Part shown: in pieces, positions 23,170-30,169 of the stretch
Numbering within the stretch: position 1 is the first letter of the stretch
How the letters are laid out: each line of letters starts with the position of its first letter
Virus record (IMG/VR): IMGVR_UViG_3300042560_001019
Location: 1-42,622 of that record
Strand: one strand, 5' to 3'
Length of the DNA: 42,622 nucleotides
Source: a virus
Notes under the pieces: generated by a model
Databases searched by the model: none
What the model saw: the letters and a program-made list of their open reading frames with translations, nothing else
Told to the model about the DNA's origin: nothing
Made by a program: the position numbers and the translations under genes

Positions 23170-24201
23170 TCAGAAGTTGGGGTCGACGGTGCCGCGAACG
23201 ACGCCGATGTTCTTGATCTCAAACACCCGCTCCCAGTTGGCAGCGGTCGCCAGCGTCGCACGGGTCGGGTTCACACCACCGGTCGAGACCTTATAGCGGG
23301 TGCCCATCACGTGGAACAGGTTGTGCCACGTCACGGCCATCGCATCGGACTGCGCCAGGATGTCGCGGTCGGTTTCGGTGTTGATCCCCTGCTGGAGACC
23401 AGTACCGACGGCACCGGGAGCGAAGAAGTACACCGCCTGATCCGAACCACTGACGGTCACGTCATCGGAGACGATCACCCGCAGACCCATGTAGAACGGG
23501 ACTTGATAGTCACCGGCATAGGCTGCAGCGACGGAACCAGCGAACGCAGCCGGGTTGGCAGCATTGCTGGTCGCGGCAGTGATCCGGGCCTCAGCGGCCG
23601 ACACGTAGTCAATCGCCCGCCGTTCGACCAGGTCGTAGTACGTCTTGGAATGGACGCAGACGGCGGTCAGCTTGTCGCCTTGATCACCGAGCAGCGCACG
23701 GGCCTGAGCGACGTGACGGGGGGACAGGGGCGTACGGGTGCCGCTGGTGTCGAAGGTCAGCGATTCCAGGGCGGCGCCGCTGTTGCTGGTCAGCGGCCCA
23801 AAGACGCCTTCGTGGATGGCCAGCAGATCCTTCTGCTGCTGGTTGGTGATGTAGGCAGCGACCTTGTTGCCGATAGCAGCCATCGGGTCAGACCCGGCGG
23901 CCAGCTTGGCCAGTTCACGCGATTCCCAGGCGCGACCACGGTGCAGCACCGGGGCGACCTGCTTGTCGGCGCCGATCTTGGAAGGCGTCAGGCTGCTGGT
24001 GTCGGTCAGCCGCTCGGCGTCACCCGTCAGGTCGGCGTCCCAGTTGGGAACGGTGACATAGTCGCCACCTTCATCAACGTTCAGCACCTCGGCGGCTTGG
24101 ACGATGCCAGAGTTAAGGAAGTCCGACCGGATGGTAACGGCCTCCTCAATGTACGGAGTGAAAATCTCCGGGATGATTACGTCAGAGCGCAATACGGCCA
24201 T
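23170..24201 (-). CDS. Major capsid protein
   Basis: A 343-residue protein. The opening MAVLRSDVIIPEIFTPYIEE, the E-loop-like YVTVPNWDADLTGDAERLTD, a long helix around AAIGNKVAAYITNQQQKDLL, and SAEARITAATSNAANPAAFA through PFYMGLRVIVSDDVTV form the coat-protein pattern of HK97-fold capsids. It follows the scaffold gene after a 72-base leader containing a degenerate late motif and GCCTGCGGC repeats. It is probably the most abundant virion protein. Confidence 0.85.
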   Translation of the reverse strand: MAVLRSDVIIPEIFTPYIEEAVTIRSDFLNSGIVQAAEVLNVDEGGDYVTVPNWDADLTGDAERLTDTSSLTPSKIGADKQVAPVLHRGRAWESRELAKLAAGSDPMAAIGNKVAAYITNQQQKDLLAIHEGVFGPLTSNSGAALESLTFDTSGTRTPLSPRHVAQARALLGDQGDKLTAVCVHSKTYYDLVERRAIDYVSAAEARITAATSNAANPAAFAGSVAAAYAGDYQVPFYMGLRVIVSDDVTVSGSDQAVYFFAPGAVGTGLQQGINTETDRDILAQSDAMAVTWHNLFHVMGTRYKVSTGGVNPTRATLATAANWERVFEIKNIGVVRGTVDPNF

Positions 24202-24225
24202 TGGATTGAAGCAAAGGGAACATGC

Positions 24226-24278
24226 GGCCGCAGGCCAAGATGGGCAGCCGCAGGCTCACCCTTTAGCGATAGGTTACC
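24226..24278 (-). promoter_or_regulatory. Major capsid gene leader with degenerate late motif and GC hairpins
   Basis: Within the 72-base gap, minus-strand GGTAACCTATCGC (24278-24266) resembles the late motif and includes the scaffold stop codon TAA. Two copies of the small hairpin GCCTGCGGC follow (24255-24247 and within 24236-24226, the latter GGCCTGCGGCC). The same 11-mer occurs before the scaffold ATG at 24971-24961. Confidence 0.45.
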
Positions 24279-24954
24279 GCTTCGCTGCAGATTTCAACTG
24301 ATCGTAGAGCGCCCGATTGGTGCGGAACAGTCGGCCTTGCTCGGTGAGGCTGAATGTTTCCTTGTCGAATGGGTTCACGGTGCCAGCCGGGATCCCAGAG
24401 GGAGCGCTGCCGCCACCACCGACCGGGGCGCCACTGCCGCGAGGGGCTGGAGCCTTGAGCATCCATGCCGGCAGGTTCGATTGTGCCCAGTCCTTCACTG
24501 GGGTCCGCTGGAGGCCATCAACGACGACGACAGACCCATCAGGATCGCGCTCGATTCGATCCGCGGGGAGCTTGAGCTTGAGGACGGCATCGGGGTCGTG
24601 CACCAGTTCCGACAGTGCCGACACCGCAGGCGAGACAAGCTCCAACTCTCGGACCCGGGCCTGGAGCCGTTCAGCCTCGGCCCGCAGGGCTGCCGTGTCG
24701 CGGTCGTACTGCTCCTGGAGCTGCCGTTTGGCCTCCTCATACTGGCCGGCAGATTCGAGCTTCTGCTGCTCGTGTTCCTGCCGGAACCGGATCAGTTCTT
24801 GCACATCGACACCATCGGGGACGGCGTCGGCTTTGCGCTTGGCTTGCCGTAGCTCACCGATCAGCTCTCGGTTTTTCTCGGTCAGCTTGGCGATGGAGTC
24901 TTGCAGGTTCGCATCATCAGCCGCAGGCTGTTGCGCGGTGGTTTCGTCAGACAT
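24274..24954 (-). CDS. Capsid scaffold protein
   Basis: A 226-residue protein. Residues about 18-115 are a long charged coiled coil (DSIAKLTEKNRELIGELRQA, YEEAKRQLQEQYDRDTAALR). A Gly/Pro/Ala-rich hinge follows, then a small C-terminal capsid-binding-like end (EQGRLFRTNRALYDQLKSAA). Position immediately before the major capsid gene and this architecture are typical of scaffolds. The ATG at 24954 was preferred to an in-frame TTG near 24996. Confidence 0.8.
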   Translation of the reverse strand: MSDETTAQQPAADDANLQDSIAKLTEKNRELIGELRQAKRKADAVPDGVDVQELIRFRQEHEQQKLESAGQYEEAKRQLQEQYDRDTAALRAEAERLQARVRELELVSPAVSALSELVHDPDAVLKLKLPADRIERDPDGSVVVVDGLQRTPVKDWAQSNLPAWMLKAPAPRGSGAPVGGGGSAPSGIPAGTVNPFDKETFSLTEQGRLFRTNRALYDQLKSAAKR

Positions 24955-24979
24955 GGATGAGGCCGCAGGCCAGGGACCG

Positions 24980-24990
24980 CCTAGCTTGCC
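24980..24990 (-). promoter_or_regulatory. Late start-associated motif just below a terminator
   Basis: An exact GGCAAGCTAGG, four bases after the T-run of the terminator at 25025-24995 and 25 bases before the scaffold ATG. Lying directly below a termination signal, it is the best place to test whether the motif starts new transcripts. Confidence 0.7.
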
Positions 24991-24994
24991 CGAC

Positions 24995-25025
24995 AAAAAA
25001 CCCCCAGAGTTACCAGCTCCGGGGG
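24995..25025 (-). terminator. Rho-independent terminator upstream of the scaffold gene
   Basis: On the minus strand CCCCCGGAG pairs with CTCTGGGGG (nine pairs, one G-T) around a seven-base loop, followed immediately by TTTTTT. This would end transcripts coming from the portal side and separate them from scaffold/capsid expression. Confidence 0.8.
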
Positions 25026-25061
25026 TCGGTTCACCAATGAATCCACCACAGGCAGTCTAGG

Positions 25062-25337
25062 TCACCATTTTGCGCGGTCCGCCCAGAAAGCGGCACTTAG
25101 CTTGCCCTTCGCGATGTTCCGGGCATGCCGGGCCTTGAACGCTGCCCGTCGGGCCTTCGCAGCCTTGCCCTCCCCTTCCCGTGGCGGGCTGCCGCTGACG
25201 CCCTGCTGCCCGAACCGGATCAGCCTGATGGTGCTGCCCTCCTTGGCCAACACCACATGGCTTTTCGTCGGGTGGCTGGGTGTGCGCTTGGGCTTGTTGT
25301 AGCCCTCGAACGTCTCGCCTCGGTACTCGATGGTCAT
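25062..25337 (-). CDS. Conserved phage structural-region protein
   Basis: A 91-residue basic protein (YRGETFEGYNKPKRTPSHPT, IRLIRFGQQGVSGSPPREGE, then AAFKARHARNIAKGKLSAAF, WADRAKW). The 'RFGqqGv-GsP-reGE' plus 'aFkaRHa-NiakG--saafWA' pattern is familiar from small proteins next to portal/capsid genes of many phages; I cannot name its function. It overlaps the DUF6496-like gene (ATGA). The terminator follows it. Confidence 0.7.
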   Translation of the reverse strand: MTIEYRGETFEGYNKPKRTPSHPTKSHVVLAKEGSTIRLIRFGQQGVSGSPPREGEGKAAKARRAAFKARHARNIAKGKLSAAFWADRAKW

Positions 25338-25516
25338 TTGCGACCCTTTGGCTTCCGGGTCTTGCCGGCTTCCGACAGGGCAATGGCGATGGCCTGTTTA
25401 CGGCTCTTCACCTTCGGGTTAGCCTTGCCCGTGCCACCAGACCGGAGCGTGCCAGCCTTGTACTCGCGCATGACCTTCGTGACCTTCTGCTGGGCCTTGC
25501 TCGGCTTCTTGGCCAT
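25334..25516 (-). CDS. Lysine-rich DUF6496-like small protein
   Basis: A 60-residue protein. KVTKVMREYKAGTLRSGGTG, then KVKSRKQAIAIALSEAGKTR matches the DUF6496 pattern of small basic phage and bacterial proteins. The ATG at 25516 is taken over the upstream in-frame GTG/ATG-like codons because it gives the usual MAKK-type start and follows the late motif variant 18 bases above. Function unknown, probably nucleic-acid or capsid associated. Confidence 0.7.
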   Translation of the reverse strand: MAKKPSKAQQKVTKVMREYKAGTLRSGGTGKANPKVKSRKQAIAIALSEAGKTRKPKGRK

Positions 25517-25534
25517 CACGCACACCACGAATGC

Positions 25535-25545
25535 CCTAGTTTTCC
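25535..25545 (-). promoter_or_regulatory. Late start-associated motif, degenerate (GGAAAACTAGG)
   Basis: Two mismatches from consensus, in the 33-base gap before the DUF6496-like gene. Its TAG closes the reading frame that continues in phase past the portal stop codon. Confidence 0.45.
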
Positions 25546-25549
25546 AGCC

Positions 25550-25639
25550 TCAGCACGGCTTGACCGATCGCTTCGATGACTTGCCGGCAATCGTTGAGGT
25601 GGGGAAGTAAGGCAGCTTCTTCGGCTTCTTAGGTGTCAT
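25550..25639 (-). CDS. 29-residue Lys-rich peptide overlapping the portal stop (tentative)
   Basis: An ATG at 25639 overlaps the portal stop and opens MTPKKPKKLPYFPTSTIAGK then SSKRSVKPC before TGA at 25550. The high lysine content suits a phage DNA- or capsid-binding peptide like its downstream neighbours. However, the portal frame itself also stays open past its TAA across the same DNA, so only one of the two may be meaningful. Confidence 0.4.
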   Translation of the reverse strand: MTPKKPKKLPYFPTSTIAGKSSKRSVKPC

Positions 25640-27146
25640 CTTCTTCGCCGGGGCCTTCGGTTTCTTCGCTGCCATTCTCATCCACTACAGGCCCCCTGAG
25701 ATTACCTGCTATCCGATCCAACGCCTGTCCCTGCAGCTGCCTCGTGGCTTCGATCTCGGCATCAACGTCGAAATCATCAACGAACACATTCCCGGCCGCC
25801 AGCTGGATCAGCAGCGTCTCCTGCGTGATCTTGCCGGCCTGCTCCAGCTTGAACAGGGCCTCGATCTCGCCCGGTTGCAGTCGTGCCGACACAAAGTCCC
25901 GGTCGACCATGGAGCTCCCACCGTCCTGGCCTAGGTAGACGCCATGGAGGCGGAGGCAGTTGTCGATCAGATCCTGCAGCGACTGCGCCACCCTCATCAA
26001 TGGCGCATCCCCTTGGCTCCGGTCGATCGCCTTGGCCACGCCTGACTCCTGAAAGCCCTGCTGGCCCAGGATCGCGGCGACACCTAGCTGGTTGATCTGC
26101 CGTTCGATCTCCTCCAGGTGCTTGAACTGGTACTGGTAGCTGTTGCCTGCGGGTTCGACGTATTCCAGCCGTGCATCAACCGGCAGCACCGTGGCCGACT
26201 CTGGCCCGCCTTCGATCTCCTCCACCGATGCCGGCACGCCATAACCCACGAGGCGCGGCACCGCGGCTAGGTGGAGCTGGTTCGATAGGTCGCTGCTGCG
26301 CTGGTATGCCTGCAGGTTGAGCCATGCGATCTCCTCTAGCGCCGGCTGGGACTGGTAGAGGCCAGTGCGGCGGGCATAGCCGACCGCGAATGGGATCTCG
26401 TCCAGTGTTGTGGTGCCCTCGGCCACCAGGTCGAACGAGCTGCCCTTGCTCGATTGCTTCCGGTACACCCGCCACCGGCCGGGCTCCAAGACGCGGACCT
26501 GATCGACGATCTCCTCACCGAACTCGCCATAGGGCACCGTCAGGCGCTCGAATAGCCGGAGCTGCGTGAGCCGTTGCGTGCCGCCGATGGTCTCATGGCG
26601 CCATCCGATGATGTCCCGGGGGCTGTAGGCGACCCAGTAGGGCCGACGATCACCTGCCGGCCGCGGCTGGCCTCCAGCAGTTGCCAGGTCGGCCTCATCG
26701 GTCGGGAAGTCGACCAGTACGCCGACGTGGCCATAACGCAGCATCGTGACCGCGAGCTGACCGGCGAACACCTGCAGGTTGTTGCCTTGCGAGTCGATGT
26801 CGTAGAGGTGCTCAAGCATCACCTCCGGCGTACCGTCGAGCCTGACTTCCTTCCGCACCAGCATCCCTGCTAGGCGCTGCTCCATCCCGTCGTAATAGGG
26901 CGGCAGGACGGAGAGCGATAGACGCCGCTGGTAGGCCTCGGCTCCTTCCTTCTCCTCTGCGGGCAGGTATTCGATGCCAGTGGCGCGAATGGCGAGGGTG
27001 CCACCGACGAGGGTTTCAGGCAACCGCCAGCGCGGCTCCATCTGCTGCCATGCGATGCAAGGCTGTTCAACGTTGAGCTGGTTGGTGCCCTGCGTCTGCA
27101 GCAGGGGACCGGAGATGGTGCCGCGAGGCGGAAGGTACTGGGCCAT
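25629..27146 (-). CDS. Portal protein (DUF4055 type)
   Basis: A 505-residue protein. Features include LVGGTLAIRATGIEYLPAEE, YQRRLSLSVLPPYYDGMEQR and LAGMLVRKEVRLDGTPEVML near the N-terminus, a core with VTMLRYGHVGVLVDFPTDEA and YWVAYSPRDIIGWRHETIGG, and a stem/crown-like helical region (AYQRSSDLSNQLHLAAVPRL onward). This is the DUF4055 portal family. The C-terminus is acidic (ETEGPGEEDDT). It forms the dodecameric DNA entry vertex. The start is two bases below a late motif. Confidence 0.85.
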   Translation of the reverse strand: MAQYLPPRGTISGPLLQTQGTNQLNVEQPCIAWQQMEPRWRLPETLVGGTLAIRATGIEYLPAEEKEGAEAYQRRLSLSVLPPYYDGMEQRLAGMLVRKEVRLDGTPEVMLEHLYDIDSQGNNLQVFAGQLAVTMLRYGHVGVLVDFPTDEADLATAGGQPRPAGDRRPYWVAYSPRDIIGWRHETIGGTQRLTQLRLFERLTVPYGEFGEEIVDQVRVLEPGRWRVYRKQSSKGSSFDLVAEGTTTLDEIPFAVGYARRTGLYQSQPALEEIAWLNLQAYQRSSDLSNQLHLAAVPRLVGYGVPASVEEIEGGPESATVLPVDARLEYVEPAGNSYQYQFKHLEEIERQINQLGVAAILGQQGFQESGVAKAIDRSQGDAPLMRVAQSLQDLIDNCLRLHGVYLGQDGGSSMVDRDFVSARLQPGEIEALFKLEQAGKITQETLLIQLAAGNVFVDDFDVDAEIEATRQLQGQALDRIAGNLRGPVVDENGSEETEGPGEEDDT

Positions 27147-27148
27147 GC

Positions 27149-27159
27149 CCTAGGTTGCC
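27149..27159 (-). promoter_or_regulatory. Late start-associated motif (GGCAACCTAGG) before portal
   Basis: It occupies the 16-base gap between the methyltransferase stop and the portal ATG, ending GGC-ATG. It is the first copy met in the direction of late transcription. Confidence 0.7.
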
Positions 27160-27162
27160 GGG

Positions 27163-28050
27163 CTACGCCATCTCAACACCATCTATGACCGGCTGGCCAG
27201 CCGCCGACTCCAGGAAACGGGCCGCCTGCCTGGCATATTCCGGTTTCAGTTCGACACCGATGTACCGACGGCCCATTTTCACCGCCTGATAGCCGGTGCT
27301 GCCGATGCCGTTGAACGGATCCATCACCAGATCGCCGGGGTTGCTGTAGAGGGTCAGGCATCGCTCGATCAGATCCAGCGGCATAGGGCAGATGTGCTTT
27401 TCGTCCTTGTCGGCCTTGAATCTTGAGTTGAGCACCTTGGTTTGCATGGTGTCCATCCAAACGGGCGACGCCCATTGCTGCCACTGATCAAGACTGAACT
27501 CTTCACGTGTGTGCGTGACAGGCTCCCCGACATTCTTGCCCTTGCTCTCCTTGCGCATCACGAGAATGTACTCCGGCATCCCCATGGCACTGACTCGACT
27601 GTTTTCTCTGATGTTTTTGTAGAGCAATCGTTCGTGCTTGGTTTTCTGCATCTCGCGGACAGGGTCGCGCCAGATCGTGACCCTTGCTCTAAGGCAGAAA
27701 CCTGCCTGCCGATAGTTAGCGCTTGCGGCATCACTGAACGGGAATAGACCGCCTTCGCCGGTCTCGCTACTGTTCTGATAAAAGACAGTGTCTTTGACGT
27801 GATCGCAGATCACAGTACCCGGCTTCATGACCCGGAACAGCTCCCGCGCCATGTAGGCATGGTGCTGCAGGAACTCGTCATGCGATGCGCTATTGCCCAT
27901 GTCTCGCTCGGAGTCGGAGTAGATGTAGAGCGACGAAAACGGCGAGCTAAACACTGAGCAATCAACGCTGTCATCAGGCAGCCCCATAAGCAGCTCAACA
28001 CAGTCAGCGTTGTAGACGGCCCAGTTATGGCCTTGATAGTCTGGTTTCAT
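27163..28050 (-). CDS. DNA methyltransferase (N4-cytosine/N6-adenine, beta-class order)
   Basis: A 295-residue protein. Catalytic motif IV is N-terminal (residues about 30-45, SVDCSVFSSPFSSLYIYSDS) and the AdoMet-binding motif I is C-terminal (about 240-265, DPFNGIGSTGYQAVKMGRRY then IGVELKPEY), as in beta-class enzymes. Motif IV reads Ser-Ser-Pro-Phe instead of the usual (D/S)PP(Y/F). It overlaps the helicase gene by ATGA. It may protect phage DNA from host restriction; the recognition sequence is unknown. Confidence 0.85.
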   Translation of the reverse strand: MKPDYQGHNWAVYNADCVELLMGLPDDSVDCSVFSSPFSSLYIYSDSERDMGNSASHDEFLQHHAYMARELFRVMKPGTVICDHVKDTVFYQNSSETGEGGLFPFSDAASANYRQAGFCLRARVTIWRDPVREMQKTKHERLLYKNIRENSRVSAMGMPEYILVMRKESKGKNVGEPVTHTREEFSLDQWQQWASPVWMDTMQTKVLNSRFKADKDEKHICPMPLDLIERCLTLYSNPGDLVMDPFNGIGSTGYQAVKMGRRYIGVELKPEYARQAARFLESAAGQPVIDGVEMA

Positions 28051-29435
28051 TGGTGGAAGAAATCGGGAAGGGTAACGGTGGGCGCCTTTTCATAGGCACG
28101 ACGCAAGATCGCGCTTTGCTGCATGGACAGCATTGAACGCGTCATCGCCTGTTTCATCCTCGCATGATCAGCGGCCTTGCGCTGGACGTTGTTCCAGATC
28201 GTTGACTCAGTGTCACTGATCACAACATGGCAGGTGACGGGCTTCGCCTGCCCGAACCGCCACGCCCTGCGCACGGCCTGGTAGTGCTGCTCATAGCTGT
28301 GGCTAATGCTGGCGAACACGACAGTATTGGCGTGCTGCCAGTTGAGGCCAAGACCTGCGAGCTTCGGCTTGGAGACGATCACTCGCCGTTGGCCAAAAGT
28401 GAAGCTATCCAAGGCGGCGACCTTCTCCTCAATGCTCATCGAGCCGTAGACCTCAACGGCATCAGGGATCGAATCAGCCAGTGCCGAGGACTCATCGTTG
28501 GTTTCGCACCAGACGATCACCGGTCCGTCTGACGTGTTGGCGATCTCGGCGGCCCTTGCCACACGATCGGCCATCGTCAGGCGTTTCTCTCTGTGAATGG
28601 TGGTAGCGCTGCCGTCTGGGATCCTGAACAGCATCCCTTCTGGAACGTCCTGCGTGATGTCGGCAGAGATGGAATGGATCTCGTAAGACAGCGGCGGCAG
28701 GACGAATCCTTCGTCATCACCCCCAAGGTCTGACGGCAATGCCGCAGCCCTTGACCAGCTGGCTACCCATGCCCAGAAGGACTCCTGCGCATGACCCTTG
28801 AGTCTATATCCGCCCATGGTCGTTTGATCCGAGATAAACCATCGGGACAGCATTTCAGGGCCAGGCATGATGCCAAGGAACTCTGCATGCTGGCCGATCT
28901 CCATGTGATCATTCGGCGCCGGCGTTGCCGTTGCCGCGAGTCTGTATGGCGTCTGGCTGAATGCGTCGCATAGCATCCGCTTCGTCGGGCCAGTGAAGCT
29001 CTTTAAGATACTGGATTCGTCAAGCACGACACCGCCAAATGTTGACGGGTCGAGCTTTGGCAGCCGCTCATAATTGGCGATGTTGACGCCAGTGCCGACG
29101 TCGGACTGTTCACGCACGATACGCGATTCGACGCCGGCCGATTCACATTCGCGCATCATCTGACGCGCAACGGCAAGCGGCGTCAGGATCAGTGACGGCT
29201 TGCCGCTGGCAATACTAAACTCTGCGGCTGCAGCAGCCTCAACGCGAGACTTGCCAAGGCCAGTGTCCAGGAAGGCGGCAGATCGGCCCTTTTCGCACGC
29301 GAACTCAAGGGTTGCGCGTTGATGTGGGAATAGATTGGACCAGTCCATGGATGGGCTGAATCCATGGGACGAAGCTGCGGTGCCTTTGCTGGCGATGAAT
29401 TGACGGTAGGCGGTGATCTGGTCGGTGGTGGCCAT
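28047..29435 (-). CDS. SNF2-like DNA helicase/translocase
   Basis: A 462-residue SF2 protein. Motif I is DTGLGKSRV, motif II VVLDESSIL (DESS in place of DEAH), motif III AATATPAPN, and motif VI QAVRRAWRFGQ, the SNF2 hallmark. Motif Ia-like LILTPLAVARQM is also visible. It is coupled to the methyltransferase, a pairing seen in phage and defence-island modules, so it may help methylation, unwinding or packaging. The start is ATG 29435 after the leader ACCACCATCCACC, with no SD. Confidence 0.8.
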   Translation of the reverse strand: MATTDQITAYRQFIASKGTAASSHGFSPSMDWSNLFPHQRATLEFACEKGRSAAFLDTGLGKSRVEAAAAAEFSIASGKPSLILTPLAVARQMMRECESAGVESRIVREQSDVGTGVNIANYERLPKLDPSTFGGVVLDESSILKSFTGPTKRMLCDAFSQTPYRLAATATPAPNDHMEIGQHAEFLGIMPGPEMLSRWFISDQTTMGGYRLKGHAQESFWAWVASWSRAAALPSDLGGDDEGFVLPPLSYEIHSISADITQDVPEGMLFRIPDGSATTIHREKRLTMADRVARAAEIANTSDGPVIVWCETNDESSALADSIPDAVEVYGSMSIEEKVAALDSFTFGQRRVIVSKPKLAGLGLNWQHANTVVFASISHSYEQHYQAVRRAWRFGQAKPVTCHVVISDTESTIWNNVQRKAADHARMKQAMTRSMLSMQQSAILRRAYEKAPTVTLPDFFHQ

Positions 29436-29450
29436 GGTGGATGGTGGTAC
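29436..29450 (-). promoter_or_regulatory. CACC-rich leader of the helicase gene
   Basis: The minus-strand sequence before the ATG reads TACCACCATCCACC, the same kind of purine-poor leader used by early plus-strand genes rather than the GGCAANCTAGG type used from portal onward. A TAGAGT hexamer further upstream could be a -10 element, without a clear -35. Confidence 0.45.
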
Positions 29451-29473
29451 GTTGTCACTCTAAGGCATACGGT

Positions 29474-29617
29474 TCACCTGCGCCGCTGCTGGAGGGCGGC
29501 CAGGTCCAGCGCAGCACGCCACGACTCATAATCGCCGTAGCGGCTGCTCGGGCTCCACGGTTGCCGCCAACGCTTCAACGCGCAGTCGGCGACGTTGTCC
29601 CAGTCGAGGGGGGTCAT
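29474..29617 (-). CDS. Small hypothetical protein, 47 residues
   Basis: MTPLDWDNVADCALKRWRQP, then WSPSSRYGDYESWRAALDLA and a basic end. The Trp/Asp-rich helical sequence looks genuinely protein-like. The ATG at 29617 overlaps the stop of the small membrane gene upstream (ATGA), which decides the start over longer in-frame readings. No family recognised. Confidence 0.55.
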   Translation of the reverse strand: MTPLDWDNVADCALKRWRQPWSPSSRYGDYESWRAALDLAALQQRRR

Positions 29618-29787
29618 GCCACCCTCCGGTTGCGTTGGACCCAGCGGGTCAAGCGCACGGCGACCACCAGGGGCCAGGCGGCCCCAGCGATCAAGGCGGC
29701 AAGCCATTCGCCGGGCTCGCGGCATTCATGGGGGCGCACGACGCTCATCGCGGTGAAGACGCCGGCCCAGGCGTAGATCTCAAGCAT
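29614..29787 (-). CDS. Small single-span membrane protein, 57 residues
   Basis: This short gene encodes MLEIYAWAGVFTAMSVVRPH and then the hydrophobic WLAALIAGAAWPLVVAVRLT followed by a basic end. One or two membrane segments are likely. The start overlaps the end of the upstream gene and the stop overlaps the next start (ATGA), so it is a coupled member of this small-gene cluster. Function unknown. Confidence 0.6.
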   Translation of the reverse strand: MLEIYAWAGVFTAMSVVRPHECREPGEWLAALIAGAAWPLVVAVRLTRWVQRNRRVA

Positions 29788-30115
29788 TGGGGGCCTCGGG
29801 TTGGGGGATCTGGTCGCGCCGCAGCCAGCCGCAACGCTTGCTGTCAGTAGCCTCCCAGAATGAGCCGTCGTCGCAAGCGGCGTAGAGCCTGCCTTCGTGA
29901 CTGCAAAGCGCCGTCACCACGCGGGCCGGGGCCGGCGCAGGCGGCGGGGTGGGGCGGGCGGCGTGGGGGACTCTTTCCGACCACCACGGCTGGCCGGGGA
30001 CGACGCAACTCCAGTGCATGTATCCGAGAAGCTCAGGGCCGCGGCGGATACTCACTTCTCCCTCCCCATCAGCATCCGCCGCCGTCGGCAGGCGGTCGGT
30101 GATCCATTCGGTCAT
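29780..30115 (-). CDS. Hypothetical protein, 111 residues
   Basis: The ATG at 30115 gives MTEWITDRLPTAADADGEGE, with VSIRRGPELLGYMHWSCVVP, GQPWWSERV and a later LYAACDDGSFWEATDSKRCG. This resembles DUF551-like or small beta-domain accessory proteins of phages (W-tdrlPt-ad-dg pattern). The upstream frame extension is rejected because the leader GTTCACCAATGCACC directly precedes this ATG, like other early starts. Confidence 0.6.
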   Translation of the reverse strand: MTEWITDRLPTAADADGEGEVSIRRGPELLGYMHWSCVVPGQPWWSERVPHAARPTPPPAPAPARVVTALCSHEGRLYAACDDGSFWEATDSKRCGWLRRDQIPQPEAPNA

Positions 30116-30169
30116 GGTGCATTGGTGAACGCCCCAGCACCATAGCACCGCAGACCCACGACGGCCCAC

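Noticed and set aside
22651-24852. Plus-strand 733-codon open frame
   Set aside because: It lies antisense across capsid, decoration and scaffold genes that have clear families and correct overlaps. High GC makes long antisense frames common, and its translation is low-complexity.
25096-25106. Late-motif-like GGCAAGCTAAG within the 91-residue gene
   Set aside because: Deep inside coding sequence, not near a start, and lacking the TAG; treated as chance codon use for Gly-Lys-Leu.
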